The notes under the pieces: model-generated
What the model saw: only the letters and a program-made list of their open reading frames with translations
Told to the model about the DNA's origin: nothing
Databases searched by the model: none
Source of the DNA: Methylobacterium frigidaeris
Lineage (GTDB): Bacteria; Pseudomonadota; Alphaproteobacteria; Rhizobiales; Beijerinckiaceae
Length of the DNA: 64,000 bases
Direction: 5' to 3'
NCBI RefSeq assembly: GCF_022179185.1
Contig: NZ_BPQJ01000005.1
Location: forward strand, 186,001-250,000
Part shown: positions 34,735-43,294 of the stretch, in pieces
How the letters are laid out: the number at the start of each line of letters is the position of its first letter
Numbering within the stretch: position 1 is the first letter of the stretch
Made by a program: the position numbers and the translations under genes

Positions 34735-35852
34735 CACGCCACCAGACCGCGCCGGTCGAGCTCGCGGCGCGCCTCCTCGACCCGGTCCCGGGCCTCCTCC
34801 TGCTCCGCCACCCAGGCGGCGAGCTCGCGCAGGCCGTCCGCGAAGTCGCGGGCCGGGCGGTAGCCCAGCTCGTCGCGCGCCTTCGAGATGTCCGGGATGC
34901 AGTGGCGGATATCGCCGGCCCGGGCCTTGCCGGCGATCTCAGGCGTCAGGTCGGGCCGGCCCATCGCCTCGCCCAAGAGGGCGGCGACCTCGCGCACCGA
35001 GCGGTCCTCGCCCGAGCCGATATTGTAGACTTGTCCCGCGGCTTTCGGCCGGTCGAGGGCGAGCAGGAAGGCCTGGGCCACGTCGTCGACCTGCACGAAG
35101 TCGCGCCGCTGGTGCCCATCCTCGAAGATCACCGGGGCCGAGCCGTTGTGCAGGCGCGAGGCGAAGATCGCCAGCACGCCCGTATAGGGGTTCGAGAGCG
35201 CCTGGCCCGGCCCGTAGGCGTTCCACAGGCGCAGGGCCACGCCCTCCATGCCGTAGGCGGGGGCCAGCATCAGGGTCAGGCGCTCCTGGGCGTACTTGGT
35301 GAGCGCGTAAACCGAGGCGAGGGCCGGGCGCTTCCATTCCGGCGTCGGCACCGGCACCAGCGGCCGGCCCTCCTCGTCGAGGGGATCCCAGGGCGCGTCG
35401 GGGCCGGAGCGCGGCTGGCGCAGAACCTCCTCGCGCACCCGCCCGTCGGCGCCGCGATACAGCCCCTCACCGTAGACGCTCATCGAGGAGGCGACCACCA
35501 CCCGCCGCACCGGCCGCTCGATCAGCGCCTGGAACAGCACCGCCGTGCCGTGGTCGTTGACCGCGACGTAGCGGTCGACGTCGTACATGCTCTGGCCGAC
35601 CCCGACCTCGGCGGCGAGGTGGATCACCGCATCGACGCCGGCGACAGCCTCGGCCACCGCGCGCCCGTCGCGGATGTCGCCGCGCCGCAGCTCGACCGCG
35701 TCCGGCAGCCCCTCGGGCCGCGCCCGGCTCCCATGGACCTGCTCGATCAGGCTGTCGAGCACGCGCACCCGGTCGCCCCGGGCGACGAGGGCCCGCGCCA
35801 CGGCCCGGCCGATGAAGCCGGCCCCGCCGGTGATCAGGATGGTCTGCGGCAC
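34734..35852 (-). CDS. NAD-dependent sugar epimerase (SDR)
   Basis: 372 residues. ILITGGAGFIGRAVARAL nucleotide site, SSMSVYGEGL, a YALTKYAQE active-site Y-x3-K, RLWNAYGPGQALSNPYTGV and VYNIGSGED, all typical of UDP-glucose 4-epimerase-like extended SDRs. An internal insert with RQPRSGPDAPWDPLDEEGRP is longer than in GalE. The start is GTG 35852, with GGAGGA 9 bases upstream; an ATG 42 bases earlier has no such site. First gene of the five-gene operon and divergent from the OpgH-like gene. Confidence 0.85.
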   Translation of the reverse strand: MPQTILITGGAGFIGRAVARALVARGDRVRVLDSLIEQVHGSRARPEGLPDAVELRRGDIRDGRAVAEAVAGVDAVIHLAAEVGVGQSMYDVDRYVAVNDHGTAVLFQALIERPVRRVVVASSMSVYGEGLYRGADGRVREEVLRQPRSGPDAPWDPLDEEGRPLVPVPTPEWKRPALASVYALTKYAQERLTLMLAPAYGMEGVALRLWNAYGPGQALSNPYTGVLAIFASRLHNGSAPVIFEDGHQRRDFVQVDDVAQAFLLALDRPKAAGQVYNIGSGEDRSVREVAALLGEAMGRPDLTPEIAGKARAGDIRHCIPDISKARDELGYRPARDFADGLRELAAWVAEQEEARDRVEEARRELDRRGLVA

Positions 35853-36054
35853 CCGTCGCGCTCCTCCGCTTCCGGCCGTCGCCGGCCGATACATCCTGGC
35901 TGTATCTATGGGAGCGCGACGCCGCGAACAGGTGTCATCGTTCTGGCGTCATTCAGCCCGATTGCTTCAAGAGATGTCAGCGGGATAGCGCAGCCACGGC
36001 GCCCTGCGCCGGCGTCCCGCTCCGGCCCCATCCACCGAGTTCACGCGACCCCTC
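35853..36054. promoter_or_regulatory. Divergent control region, epimerase operon / opgH-like gene
   Basis: 202 bp between the two divergent starts. No consensus promoter or palindrome stands out; AT-rich spots are few (TACATCCTGGCTGTATC at about 35892). Must carry the promoters of both units. Confidence 0.3.
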
Positions 36055-37989
36055 ATGTCCCTCGTTCCCTCGTCGCACGATGCGGTGCCGGCTGCGCCCG
36101 GCGCGGACCTCACCTCGCGGCAAGACGCCCAGGAAGAGACCGCGTCCCTGCGCCGTCGCCGCCTGGCCCTCTTCCTGCCGACCGTGGCGACGGCCCTCGC
36201 CCTCGCGGCGGCGGCGACCGCCAGCACCGGAGTGCCGGACGGGCCGCTCGAGGCGGCTGTGTTGATCCTGTTCTGCCTGGCGATGGCCTGGCAGGCCTAC
36301 ATCGCCTGGACCTACCTCTACGGCGCGGTCGCTGCCGGCCTTGGGTTCCGGGTGATGTCGGCGGTGGAGCGGCAGGCCGCCGCGACGCCGCCGCAAGCCA
36401 GCGGCCGCAGCCGCACCGCCGCCGTGGTGGCGATCCACGCCGAGGACGCGGCGGCGGTCTTCGCGGCGATCCGGGTGATGGCGCGATCCCTCGCCCGCAC
36501 CGGCGGCGACGGGCGCGACCTCGACATCTTCGTCCTCAGCGACACCCGCGACACGGAGATCGCGGCTGCCGAGGAGCGCGAACTCGCCCGTATCCAGGCG
36601 TGGCGCGAGACCGCCGGACCCGGCCTGCCGGCGATCCGCTACCGCCGCCGGCGGGAGAATGCCGGGCGCAAGGCCGGCAATATCGGCGAGTTCTGTGCGA
36701 CTTACGGTCACGAGTACGACTTCATGATCGTGCTCGACGCCGACAGCCTGATGACCGGCGCGGCCATGCGGCGCCTGGTCCGGCTGATGGAGGAGAACCC
36801 CCGCGTCGGCCTGATCCAGACCGTCAGCTACGCCGCCGGGCGCGACACGCTGTTCGCCCGCATCCAGCAATTCGCCGTGCGGCTCTACGCCCCGCTGTCG
36901 ATCCGGGCGCTGGAGACCTGGCAGGGGCCGGATGGGGGCTACTGGGGCCACAACGCCATCCTGCGGATCGCGGCCTTCGCGGCCAATGCCGAGCTGCCGG
37001 TGCTGCCCGGCCGCGCGCCGCTCGGTGGCGAGATCCTGTGCCACGACACGGTCGAGGGGGCGTTCCTGCGCCGGGCCGGCTGGGAGCTGCGCCTGCTGCC
37101 GGAGGAGCCCGGCACCTGGGAGGAGATGCCCACCAACCTCACCGACCTGCTCGGCCGCGAGCGGCGCTGGTGCCAGGGCAACCTGCAGCATCTCGGGATC
37201 ATCGGCTTGGCCGGTCTCACTGCCGGCAGCCGCTGGCACCTCGGCGCCGGCATCCTATCCTACCTCGCCTCGCCGGTCTGGGTCGCGTTCCTGGGCCTTG
37301 GCACCTGGCAGGCGATCCGCGACGGCGATCTCGGGCTCATTGCCTACGGCCTCACCGGCGAGGGACCGGCAGCAGGGATCCTGGCCGCCTTGAGCCTCGC
37401 CGTGCTGGCGCTGCCGAAGCTCCTCAGCCTCGGCCACGTCCTGCTCTCGCCCGAGCGCCGCGCCGCCTTCGGGGGCACGCGGAGCCTGCTGGCGAGCGCC
37501 GCCCTCGAACAGGCCCTGTGGGTGCTGCTCTGGCCGGTCATGACCCTGTTCAATGCCGGCGCCGTGGTCACGACCTTCGCCGGCCGGGTGGTCCGTTGGG
37601 ATACCCAGGTCCGCGACGACCGCCGGGTGCCGTGGTCCGAGGCCTGCCGGCTCCAGGCCGATTCGCTCGTCGCCGGCGTCCTGCTGGCAGCGGCCCTGGC
37701 CTACGCGGCCGATCCGCTGCTCGCTCTCTGGATGGCGCCGCTGGTCCTCGCGCTCGTCGTCAGCCCGGCGCTCAGCGTGCTCACCAGCCGCGCCGATCTC
37801 GGCCAGGCGGCGCGCCGGCGCGGCCTCTTCCTCACCATCGACGATACCACCCAGGCGCCGGAGCTGCGCGACCTCGCGGCCGCCCGCACCGCTCCGCCGG
37901 TGCCCGCGCGTTTGCCGCCGGTGCGCGGCGAGGCTCCGATCTGGCTCGCCACGGCCACGGACGACGCCAAGGCGTTGCCGCCGCGGTAG
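36055..37989 (+). CDS. OpgH/MdoH-like glucans glucosyltransferase
   Basis: 644 residues. Inner-membrane GT2 that polymerises and exports periplasmic glucan. Two N-terminal membrane segments (about 40-62 and 66-95), then the cytosolic GT2 domain: RRRENAGRKAGNIGEFC, the metal-binding DADSLMTG, HDTVEGAFLRRAGWELRLLPE and RERRWCQGNLQHL (the Q-x-x-R-W-like motif). About five more helices follow (LGAGILSYLASPVWVAFLGLG onward). Length is short versus E. coli MdoH (about 850), mainly at the N-terminus. No opgG is adjacent, which is usual partner context. No clear ribosome-binding site. Confidence 0.85.
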   Translation: MSLVPSSHDAVPAAPGADLTSRQDAQEETASLRRRRLALFLPTVATALALAAAATASTGVPDGPLEAAVLILFCLAMAWQAYIAWTYLYGAVAAGLGFRVMSAVERQAAATPPQASGRSRTAAVVAIHAEDAAAVFAAIRVMARSLARTGGDGRDLDIFVLSDTRDTEIAAAEERELARIQAWRETAGPGLPAIRYRRRRENAGRKAGNIGEFCATYGHEYDFMIVLDADSLMTGAAMRRLVRLMEENPRVGLIQTVSYAAGRDTLFARIQQFAVRLYAPLSIRALETWQGPDGGYWGHNAILRIAAFAANAELPVLPGRAPLGGEILCHDTVEGAFLRRAGWELRLLPEEPGTWEEMPTNLTDLLGRERRWCQGNLQHLGIIGLAGLTAGSRWHLGAGILSYLASPVWVAFLGLGTWQAIRDGDLGLIAYGLTGEGPAAGILAALSLAVLALPKLLSLGHVLLSPERRAAFGGTRSLLASAALEQALWVLLWPVMTLFNAGAVVTTFAGRVVRWDTQVRDDRRVPWSEACRLQADSLVAGVLLAAALAYAADPLLALWMAPLVLALVVSPALSVLTSRADLGQAARRRGLFLTIDDTTQAPELRDLAAARTAPPVPARLPPVRGEAPIWLATATDDAKALPPR

Positions 37990-37993
37990 GCTC

Positions 37994-38458
37994 TCACTTG
38001 GCCGGCTTGCCCAGCACCTTGAGCGGGTCGGTGCGCTGGCTCGCCGAGGGTTCGGCGGTCATGCTGTCGGCGCGCTCCTCCGGGCGGCCGCGGGTGCTGC
38101 CCGTGGTGGTGGGGCTGCCCTCGCCGGTGGTGGCGCCGTTGCGCGGGCTCGTCACCGGCACGCTGCCGCTGGCGAGTTCGAGGCAGGTCAGCATCTCGAC
38201 GTAGCTCGGGAAACCGCCGGCTCGGGATTGCTGCGAGCACTGGGTCTTGGCCGAGCCGGAGAACTGGCCCCAGCGCTTGCGCAGCTCGTCGCCGGCCGAG
38301 CGCTCGGAGCGCAGGCAGCCGTCCGAGCCGGCTTCCTGACTGACCGAGGCGCGGCCGGGGGAGTTGCAGGTGCCCTCGATGTCGAGCCGCGGCGGCCCAT
38401 CCGCCGCGACGAGGACGAGCTGCGCGCCGAGGAGCGCGAGGGGCAGGGCGGCGGGCAT
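37994..38458 (-). CDS. Small secreted cysteine-containing protein
   Basis: 154 residues. A short hydrophobic N-terminus (PAALPLALLGAQLVLVAADG) acts as a probable signal peptide. Four Cys follow (GTCNSPG, DGCLRSE, TQCSQQS, LTCLEL), suited to two disulfides. A low-complexity Ser/Thr/Gly tail from about residue 100 ends in basic residues. No family with a known role is recognised. It is convergent with the OpgH-like gene, with only 4 bp between the stops. Confidence 0.6.
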   Translation of the reverse strand: MPAALPLALLGAQLVLVAADGPPRLDIEGTCNSPGRASVSQEAGSDGCLRSERSAGDELRKRWGQFSGSAKTQCSQQSRAGGFPSYVEMLTCLELASGSVPVTSPRNGATTGEGSPTTTGSTRGRPEERADSMTAEPSASQRTDPLKVLGKPAK

Positions 38459-38544
38459 GGCGGGTCTCCGGGGTCGGATGGTATTCAGCTTCGCCGATCC
38501 AACGCGCGAACAGCCCCGCCGGCTCCCGAACCCGCCGCGCGCCC

Positions 38545-40152
38545 TCAGAACCTGTAGTTGAGGCCCACCGTCGCGACATGGGCCTGTGTGCGCAGCCGCG
38601 CGTCGTAGCCCTCCTGCCGCAGGTAGGTCGCGGTGCCGAGGTCGAGATACTTGTACTCGGCCCGCAGGGAGATCCGCTCGGTCAGCGCGAATTCGACGCC
38701 GCCGCCCGCCGTCCAGCCGAACTGGAGCCGGTGCTCGCCGACCGACAGCCCGCCGAGCCCATAGGACAGGCTGACATGGCCGTAGGCGAGGCCGCCGGTG
38801 GCGTAGACCAGCACCCGGTCGAAGGCGAGGCCGAGGCGGCCGCGCAATGTGCCGAACCAGTCGAGGGAGGTGCGAGCCGTGAAGGCGCCCGCCGCGAAGC
38901 GGCCGGACAGCCCGGTGCCGAGGATGTCGGCCTCGAGGCCGGCGACGACGTTGCCGACGTGCAGGTTGTAGCCGACTTGGCCGCCGCCGACGATGCCGCT
39001 GGTGCGCAAGCTCCGGCGCTGCCCGGGGAGAACGGCCAAGGCCGCGAGCGTTGCGGCATCGACCCCCTGCGCGTTGGACAGCGGCCCGACGAGGGCGGTG
39101 GCGGTGGTGGTCTCGGTCCGTGTCCCGCCAGCCTGGATCGTGCCGACCGGCGTGTCGTTGGGCGCGCGGTCGTAGACCACGCCCGTCAGGTAGTCGGTGG
39201 CGGCCAGGACGGGGCGGCAATTGCCGGCCGTGCCGGCCTCACCGTTGTCCCGGACGGTGCGGCCCACCGCAGAGGGCGTCGCCCCCTGGGCCAGGACGAG
39301 GTTCTGCACCGCGATGGTCTGGTTGCTCGTGGTGAGGGTCTGGTCGTTCTGGACTCCGCGGACCTCCGTGGTGCGCGGCCCGGCCGCGACCAGGTTGAAC
39401 GCCCCGATCGGCGAGAGCCGATAGCCGGCGTTGATGAAGCGGCCCAGCGCGGTGCCGTCCGGCGCGACGACGTTCGGGCCGGTGATGTCGACGCTGCCGT
39501 CGCCCTGGAAATTCCCCGCCACCGGGTAAAGGCCGGTGCTGGTCTGGCAGCCGCCCGGGACGGCGAGCACCGTGGCGTCGAGGGCGTCCGCCGCCGCCTG
39601 GGCCTCGTCCGCGATGGCGAAGAACCGTCGGCGCAGCTGGACCGCCTGGGCAAGGTGCGGGATCAGGGCCTCGAAGTCGCGGATCTCGTCGTCCCCGAAC
39701 GGCTCGCGGTCGGATCCGCGATGCACCGACACGATGCCGAGGCGGCCCTCCTCGTTGACCACCGGGCCGCCGAGGGCCTCGCGCAGGCCGAGCGGGTGGT
39801 AGAACTCGCGGATGAAGGGCAGCGCCAGGATCTCGTCCGGGCTGAACAGCCGGTCGCTCGCCGCCGCCCGGCCGACGGGCAGCCGCGTCATCAGGCCGGG
39901 CAGCGGATCGGGATGGGCGAACCCGTCGCGGTAGCGGCGTTGCGCAGATTCGTCGAACAGACCGTGGCCGCGCACCACGTCGGCGAGCGGCAGCAGGCGG
40001 TCAGCGTAGAAGAACGCCGCCGAGCGGCAGCGGAACCGCGCCGCCAGCAGGTCGAGCATGGTCGGCAGCGCGTCGTCGCGGGTGATGCTGCCGTAGAGGG
40101 CCGCCAGCAGGAGGTCCGACGACCGCGTCCCGGAATTCAGCGAGGGGTCCAA
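38545..40152 (-). CDS. Chimera: LuxR-type regulator sensor half joined to an outer-membrane beta-barrel
   Basis: 535 residues in one uninterrupted frame made of two unrelated halves. Residues 1 to about 196 match the N-terminal sensor of cytoplasmic LuxR-type regulators (SDLLLAALYGSI, HPLGLREALGGPVVNEEGRLGIVSVHR, FGDDEIRDFEALIPHLAQAVQLRRRF). The expected C-terminal helix-turn-helix is absent. From about residue 198 (near base 39560) the sequence becomes a Gly/Thr-rich region and then an Omp25-like barrel (GQVGYNLHVGNVVAGLEADI, RGRLGLAFDRVLVYATGGLAYG, FGWTAGGGVEFALTERISLRAEYKYLDLG) ending in the outer-membrane C-terminal signature VGLNYRF. No signal peptide precedes the barrel, so it cannot be exported normally. 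Start codon is TTG. Probably a deletion fusion and non-functional; an assembly join is the alternative. Confidence 0.7.
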   Translation of the reverse strand: MDPSLNSGTRSSDLLLAALYGSITRDDALPTMLDLLAARFRCRSAAFFYADRLLPLADVVRGHGLFDESAQRRYRDGFAHPDPLPGLMTRLPVGRAAASDRLFSPDEILALPFIREFYHPLGLREALGGPVVNEEGRLGIVSVHRGSDREPFGDDEIRDFEALIPHLAQAVQLRRRFFAIADEAQAAADALDATVLAVPGGCQTSTGLYPVAGNFQGDGSVDITGPNVVAPDGTALGRFINAGYRLSPIGAFNLVAAGPRTTEVRGVQNDQTLTTSNQTIAVQNLVLAQGATPSAVGRTVRDNGEAGTAGNCRPVLAATDYLTGVVYDRAPNDTPVGTIQAGGTRTETTTATALVGPLSNAQGVDAATLAALAVLPGQRRSLRTSGIVGGGQVGYNLHVGNVVAGLEADILGTGLSGRFAAGAFTARTSLDWFGTLRGRLGLAFDRVLVYATGGLAYGHVSLSYGLGGLSVGEHRLQFGWTAGGGVEFALTERISLRAEYKYLDLGTATYLRQEGYDARLRTQAHVATVGLNYRF

Positions 40153-40286
40153 GAGCCGCTGGTCTCCACGCCAGCGACCTGGCCGGCGACTTGGAAAATC
40201 GCCGGGCCGTAAAGTCCAGGCAAGTCGCTGCGACCGATAGACGATGCTTCTCTACAGTATCGCCGTGCCGGCGAACGGTCCGTGCT

Positions 40287-41435
40287 CTATCGAAGAGCCT
40301 GATCCAGGTCGGCGTAGAGGTCGTCCGCGTCCTCGATGCCGACGGAGAGGCGCAGGAGGTCCGGCGGGCAGGGGGTGCTCGGGCCCTCGATCGAGGCGCG
40401 GTGCTCGATCAGGCTCTCGACCCCGCCCAGCGAGGTCGCGCGCTTCCACAAGGCCACCCGGGCCGCCGTCTGGATCGCCGCCGCCTCGCCGGCCGCGACC
40501 CGGATCGACAGCATGGTGCCGAAGCCGCCCGTCATCTGCCGCGCCGCCACCGCGTGGCCGGGATGCTCGGGAAGGCCTGGGTACAGCACCTGGGCCACCG
40601 CCGGATGGGCCGAGAGCCGCCGGGCGAGGTCGGCGGCATTCGCCATCTGGGCACTGATGCGCACGTGCAGCGTGCGCATCCCGCGCATCAGCAGGTAGGC
40701 CTCGAACGGCCCCAGGATCGCGCCGTTGCCGGAGCGGATGCGCTGGATCCGGGTCCAGAACTCGTCGGCCCTGGCCCCGGCGAGCGCCCCGGCGATCACG
40801 TCGGAATGGCCGTTGAGCACCTTGGTGGCGGCGTGCATCACTACGTCGGCGCCGAGGGACAGGGGCCGGGTGACCACCGGCGAGCTCGCGGTCGAATCGA
40901 CGGCGAGCCGCGCGCCCGCCGCGTGGGCGATGTCGGCGGCGGCGGCGATGTCGGTGATGGTCCAGAGCGGGTTCGAGGGGGTCTCGAGCCAGACGAGCTT
41001 GGTCTCGCCGGGCCGCACCGCGCTCCTCAGCGCCTCGAGATCGTCGGTGGCGACGAAATCGACCCTGAGGCCCCAGCGGGTCGCCTCCTCGGACAGCCAG
41101 CGGCGCAGGGCCCAGTACATCACGGTCGGCGCCACGATGTGGTCGCCGGGATCGAGGGCACCGAACACCGCCGTGGCGGCGGCCATGCCGGAGGAGAACA
41201 GCAGCGCCCCGGCCTCGGCCTCCTCCAGCATCGCGATCACGCCTTCCGCCTCGCGCACGGTGGCGTTGTCGGGCCGGCCGTAGACGTAGCCGGAGGAGTA
41301 CTGGTTGTCGGGATCGCGGATATAGGTGGTGGCGACGTGAATCGGTGGCACCACGGCCTTCGTGACCGGATCGACGTGGCCCAGCGCCTGCGCGGCGAGG
41401 CTCTTCTTCGACCAGGGGCGCGGGGCGCTGCTCAT
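40287..41435 (-). CDS. Cystathionine gamma-synthase / beta-lyase family PLP enzyme
   Basis: 382 residues. PLP-dependent enzyme of sulfur-amino-acid metabolism. Visible motifs: GYVYGRPDNATVREAEGVIAMLEEAEAGALLFSSGMAA, then KLVWLETPSNPLWTITDI, and the PLP lysine in MHAATKVLNGHSDVIAG. The ending GVEDADDL-type reads SVGIEDADDLYADLDQAL. The family contains gamma-synthase, beta-lyase and methionine gamma-lyase; sequence alone does not decide. GGAG lies just before the ATG at 41435. Runs opposite to the tspO gene. Confidence 0.85.
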   Translation of the reverse strand: MSSAPRPWSKKSLAAQALGHVDPVTKAVVPPIHVATTYIRDPDNQYSSGYVYGRPDNATVREAEGVIAMLEEAEAGALLFSSGMAAATAVFGALDPGDHIVAPTVMYWALRRWLSEEATRWGLRVDFVATDDLEALRSAVRPGETKLVWLETPSNPLWTITDIAAAADIAHAAGARLAVDSTASSPVVTRPLSLGADVVMHAATKVLNGHSDVIAGALAGARADEFWTRIQRIRSGNGAILGPFEAYLLMRGMRTLHVRISAQMANAADLARRLSAHPAVAQVLYPGLPEHPGHAVAARQMTGGFGTMLSIRVAAGEAAAIQTAARVALWKRATSLGGVESLIEHRASIEGPSTPCPPDLLRLSVGIEDADDLYADLDQALR

Positions 41436-41494
41436 GCGGGGTCTCCGGGGGATGGCGAGGATGTTTTTGCTCCGCCGCCGGCCTTGCAGAACCG

Positions 41495-42064
41495 ATGCCG
41501 GCGCGCAACCTCCATCCCGGTATAGCACCCGAGCCCGAGATGCCGCCGACCGCAACGCTTCCCCGTCCCGCCCGGCCCGTCCTCTCTCCCGTGCCGCGCC
41601 TCCTCGCGGCGATCGCGCCCGTCGCCGCAGTCGCGGTTCTGGGCAGCCTGGCGACCACGCCGAACATCCCGACCTGGTATGCGGGCCTGGCGAAGCCCGG
41701 CTTCACGCCTCCGAACTGGCTGTTCCCGGTCGCCTGGACGATCCTCTACACGCTCATCGCCTTCGCGGGCTGGCGGGTGCTCGGCACCGCCCCGGCGACG
41801 GGCGGCCTGCGGCGGACCCGGACGCTCGCCCTGTGGGCGTTCTTCGTCCAGCTCGCCCTCAACGGCGCCTGGACGCCGGTGTTCTTCGCCCGGCACGACC
41901 TGGGCGGCGGCCTCGTCGTGGTGGTCGCCCTGCTGGTGATGATCCTGTGGACGATCCGGCTGTTCCTGCCGCTCGACCGGCTCGCCGCCCTCGTCCTGGT
42001 GCCCTACGCCGCGTGGGTGGCGTATGCGACGGCGCTCAATGCGGCGATCTGGTGGATGAATTGA
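41495..42064 (+). CDS. tspO: TspO/MBR-family tryptophan-rich sensory protein
   Basis: 189 residues; an integral membrane protein with five predicted helices. TspO features: TWYAGLAKPGFTPPNWLFPVAWTILYTLIAFAGWRV, ALWAFFVQLALNGAWTPVFF and PYAAWVAYATALNAAIWWMN. The N-terminus is extended; an internal ATG at 41540 (PPTATLPRP) could also be the start. Related proteins bind porphyrins or cholesterol-like ligands and affect stress responses; in photosynthetic relatives they sense oxygen. Confidence 0.85.
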   Translation: MPARNLHPGIAPEPEMPPTATLPRPARPVLSPVPRLLAAIAPVAAVAVLGSLATTPNIPTWYAGLAKPGFTPPNWLFPVAWTILYTLIAFAGWRVLGTAPATGGLRRTRTLALWAFFVQLALNGAWTPVFFARHDLGGGLVVVVALLVMILWTIRLFLPLDRLAALVLVPYAAWVAYATALNAAIWWMN

Positions 42065-42122
42065 CAGAAAGGTCGTCCGGCCGCGTGAGCCGCTCGGACG
42101 ACGGCAGGCCTGCCATCCTCCG

Positions 42123-42160
42123 CGTCACCCCGGGGCCGCGCAGCGGAATCCGGGATGACG
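42123..42160. repeat. Dispersed palindromic element
   Basis: Arms CGTCACCCCGG (42123-42133) and CCGGGATGACG (42150-42160) flank the core GGCCGCGCAGCGGA. The same core occurs at about 22657, 58910 and 62630. It lies between the convergent tspO and oxidoreductase genes. Confidence 0.6.
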
Positions 42161-42203
42161 CCGAGGGTTTCAGGTCTGTCGGAAGATCCGGGCTTGTCCT
42201 GTC

Positions 42204-43184
42204 TCACGGCACCAGCACGATCGCCCCCGTCACCGCCCGCGCCTCCGCGGCCTCGTGCGCCTCCACCACCCGATCGAGGGGGAAGCGCGCCCCGATATCG
42301 ACCGCGACATGGCCGCGGCCGATCGCGTCGAACAGGTCGGCGGCATTGGCCCGGAAGGTGGCCGGGTCGGCGTTGTGCGGGAAGACCGAGGGGCGGGTGA
42401 GGAACAGGCAGCCCTTCTTGTTGAGGAGTTCCGGGTCGATCGCCGGGGACGGGCCCGACGCCGCGCCGTAGGAGACGACGAGCCCGAACGGGGCGGCGCA
42501 GTCGAGGGACTTGAGCAGGGTGTCCTTGCCGACCGCGTCGTAGACGACCCGGGCCTTGGCGCCGCCGGTGGCCTCGAGGAAGGCGTTAGGCCAGTCGGGA
42601 TGGTTGAGGTCGACCACGGCGGCGCAGCCGGCGGTGAGCGCCGCATCGCGCTTCTGCGGCGAGCCGGTGGTGCCGATGACCTTGGCGCCGAGCGCCGTGG
42701 CCCACCGGGTCAGGATCTGGCCGACGCCGCCGGCGGCGGAATGGACCAGCAGCAGGTCGCCCGCCTGCACCGCATGGGTCTTGCGCAGGAGGTACTGCGC
42801 CGTCATGCCCTTGAACAAGAGGGAGGCGGCGGCCTCGTCGCTGACCTCGTCCGGCAGCCGCACGAGCTTGCCCGCCGGCACGTTGCGCCGGTCGGCATAG
42901 GCGCCGACGCCGGCATTCATATACGCGACACGGTCGCCGGGGTTGAAATCCGTGACCTCCGGCCCGACCGCCTCGACCACGCCCGCCGCCTCGAAGCCCA
43001 GACCTGTCGGCCGGTCGAGCGGGTAGGCTCCCCGGCGCTGGTAGACGTCGATGAAGTTGAAGCCGATGGCGGTCTGGCGCAAGCACACCTCGCCCGTGCC
43101 GGGCGCGGGGAGAGGCTCGCTCTGCAGGGTCATGACCTGCGGCGGGCCGAACTCGGTGATCACCACGCGGCGATGGGTCGACAT
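42204..43184 (-). CDS. NADPH:quinone oxidoreductase, zeta-crystallin-like
   Basis: 326 residues; medium-chain dehydrogenase/reductase without zinc. GFNFIDVYQRRGAYPLDRPTGLGFEAAGVVEAVG at the start, then the nucleotide-site AAGGVGQILTRWATALGAKVIGTTGSPQKRDAA, both typical of QOR (qor/QorA). Reduces quinones with NADPH. Its 5' end is divergent to a LysR regulator 110 bp away, which suggests local control. Confidence 0.87.
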   Translation of the reverse strand: MSTHRRVVITEFGPPQVMTLQSEPLPAPGTGEVCLRQTAIGFNFIDVYQRRGAYPLDRPTGLGFEAAGVVEAVGPEVTDFNPGDRVAYMNAGVGAYADRRNVPAGKLVRLPDEVSDEAAASLLFKGMTAQYLLRKTHAVQAGDLLLVHSAAGGVGQILTRWATALGAKVIGTTGSPQKRDAALTAGCAAVVDLNHPDWPNAFLEATGGAKARVVYDAVGKDTLLKSLDCAAPFGLVVSYGAASGPSPAIDPELLNKKGCLFLTRPSVFPHNADPATFRANAADLFDAIGRGHVAVDIGARFPLDRVVEAHEAAEARAVTGAIVLVP

Positions 43185-43294
43185 GACGGGCCTCTCCTCT
43201 GGTCTGCCCCGCTCGTGCGACCGGTATGAACCCGCCGGGCCGCGTGATAAATCCGGGCCCGTATTCGAGATTTGAAACGTGCGGTTTGCAATCG
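43185..43294. promoter_or_regulatory. Divergent region between oxidoreductase and LysR genes
   Basis: 110 bp shared by the two starts. Near the regulator, ATTCGAGATTTGAAACGT contains a T-N11-A-like arrangement expected for LysR proteins, but there is no strong palindrome. Confidence 0.35.

Noticed and set aside
34902..38204. Plus-strand open frame of 1,100 codons across the epimerase and OpgH-like genes
   Set aside because: Lies opposite the epimerase gene and out of frame in the OpgH-like gene; composition is low-complexity and has no family features.
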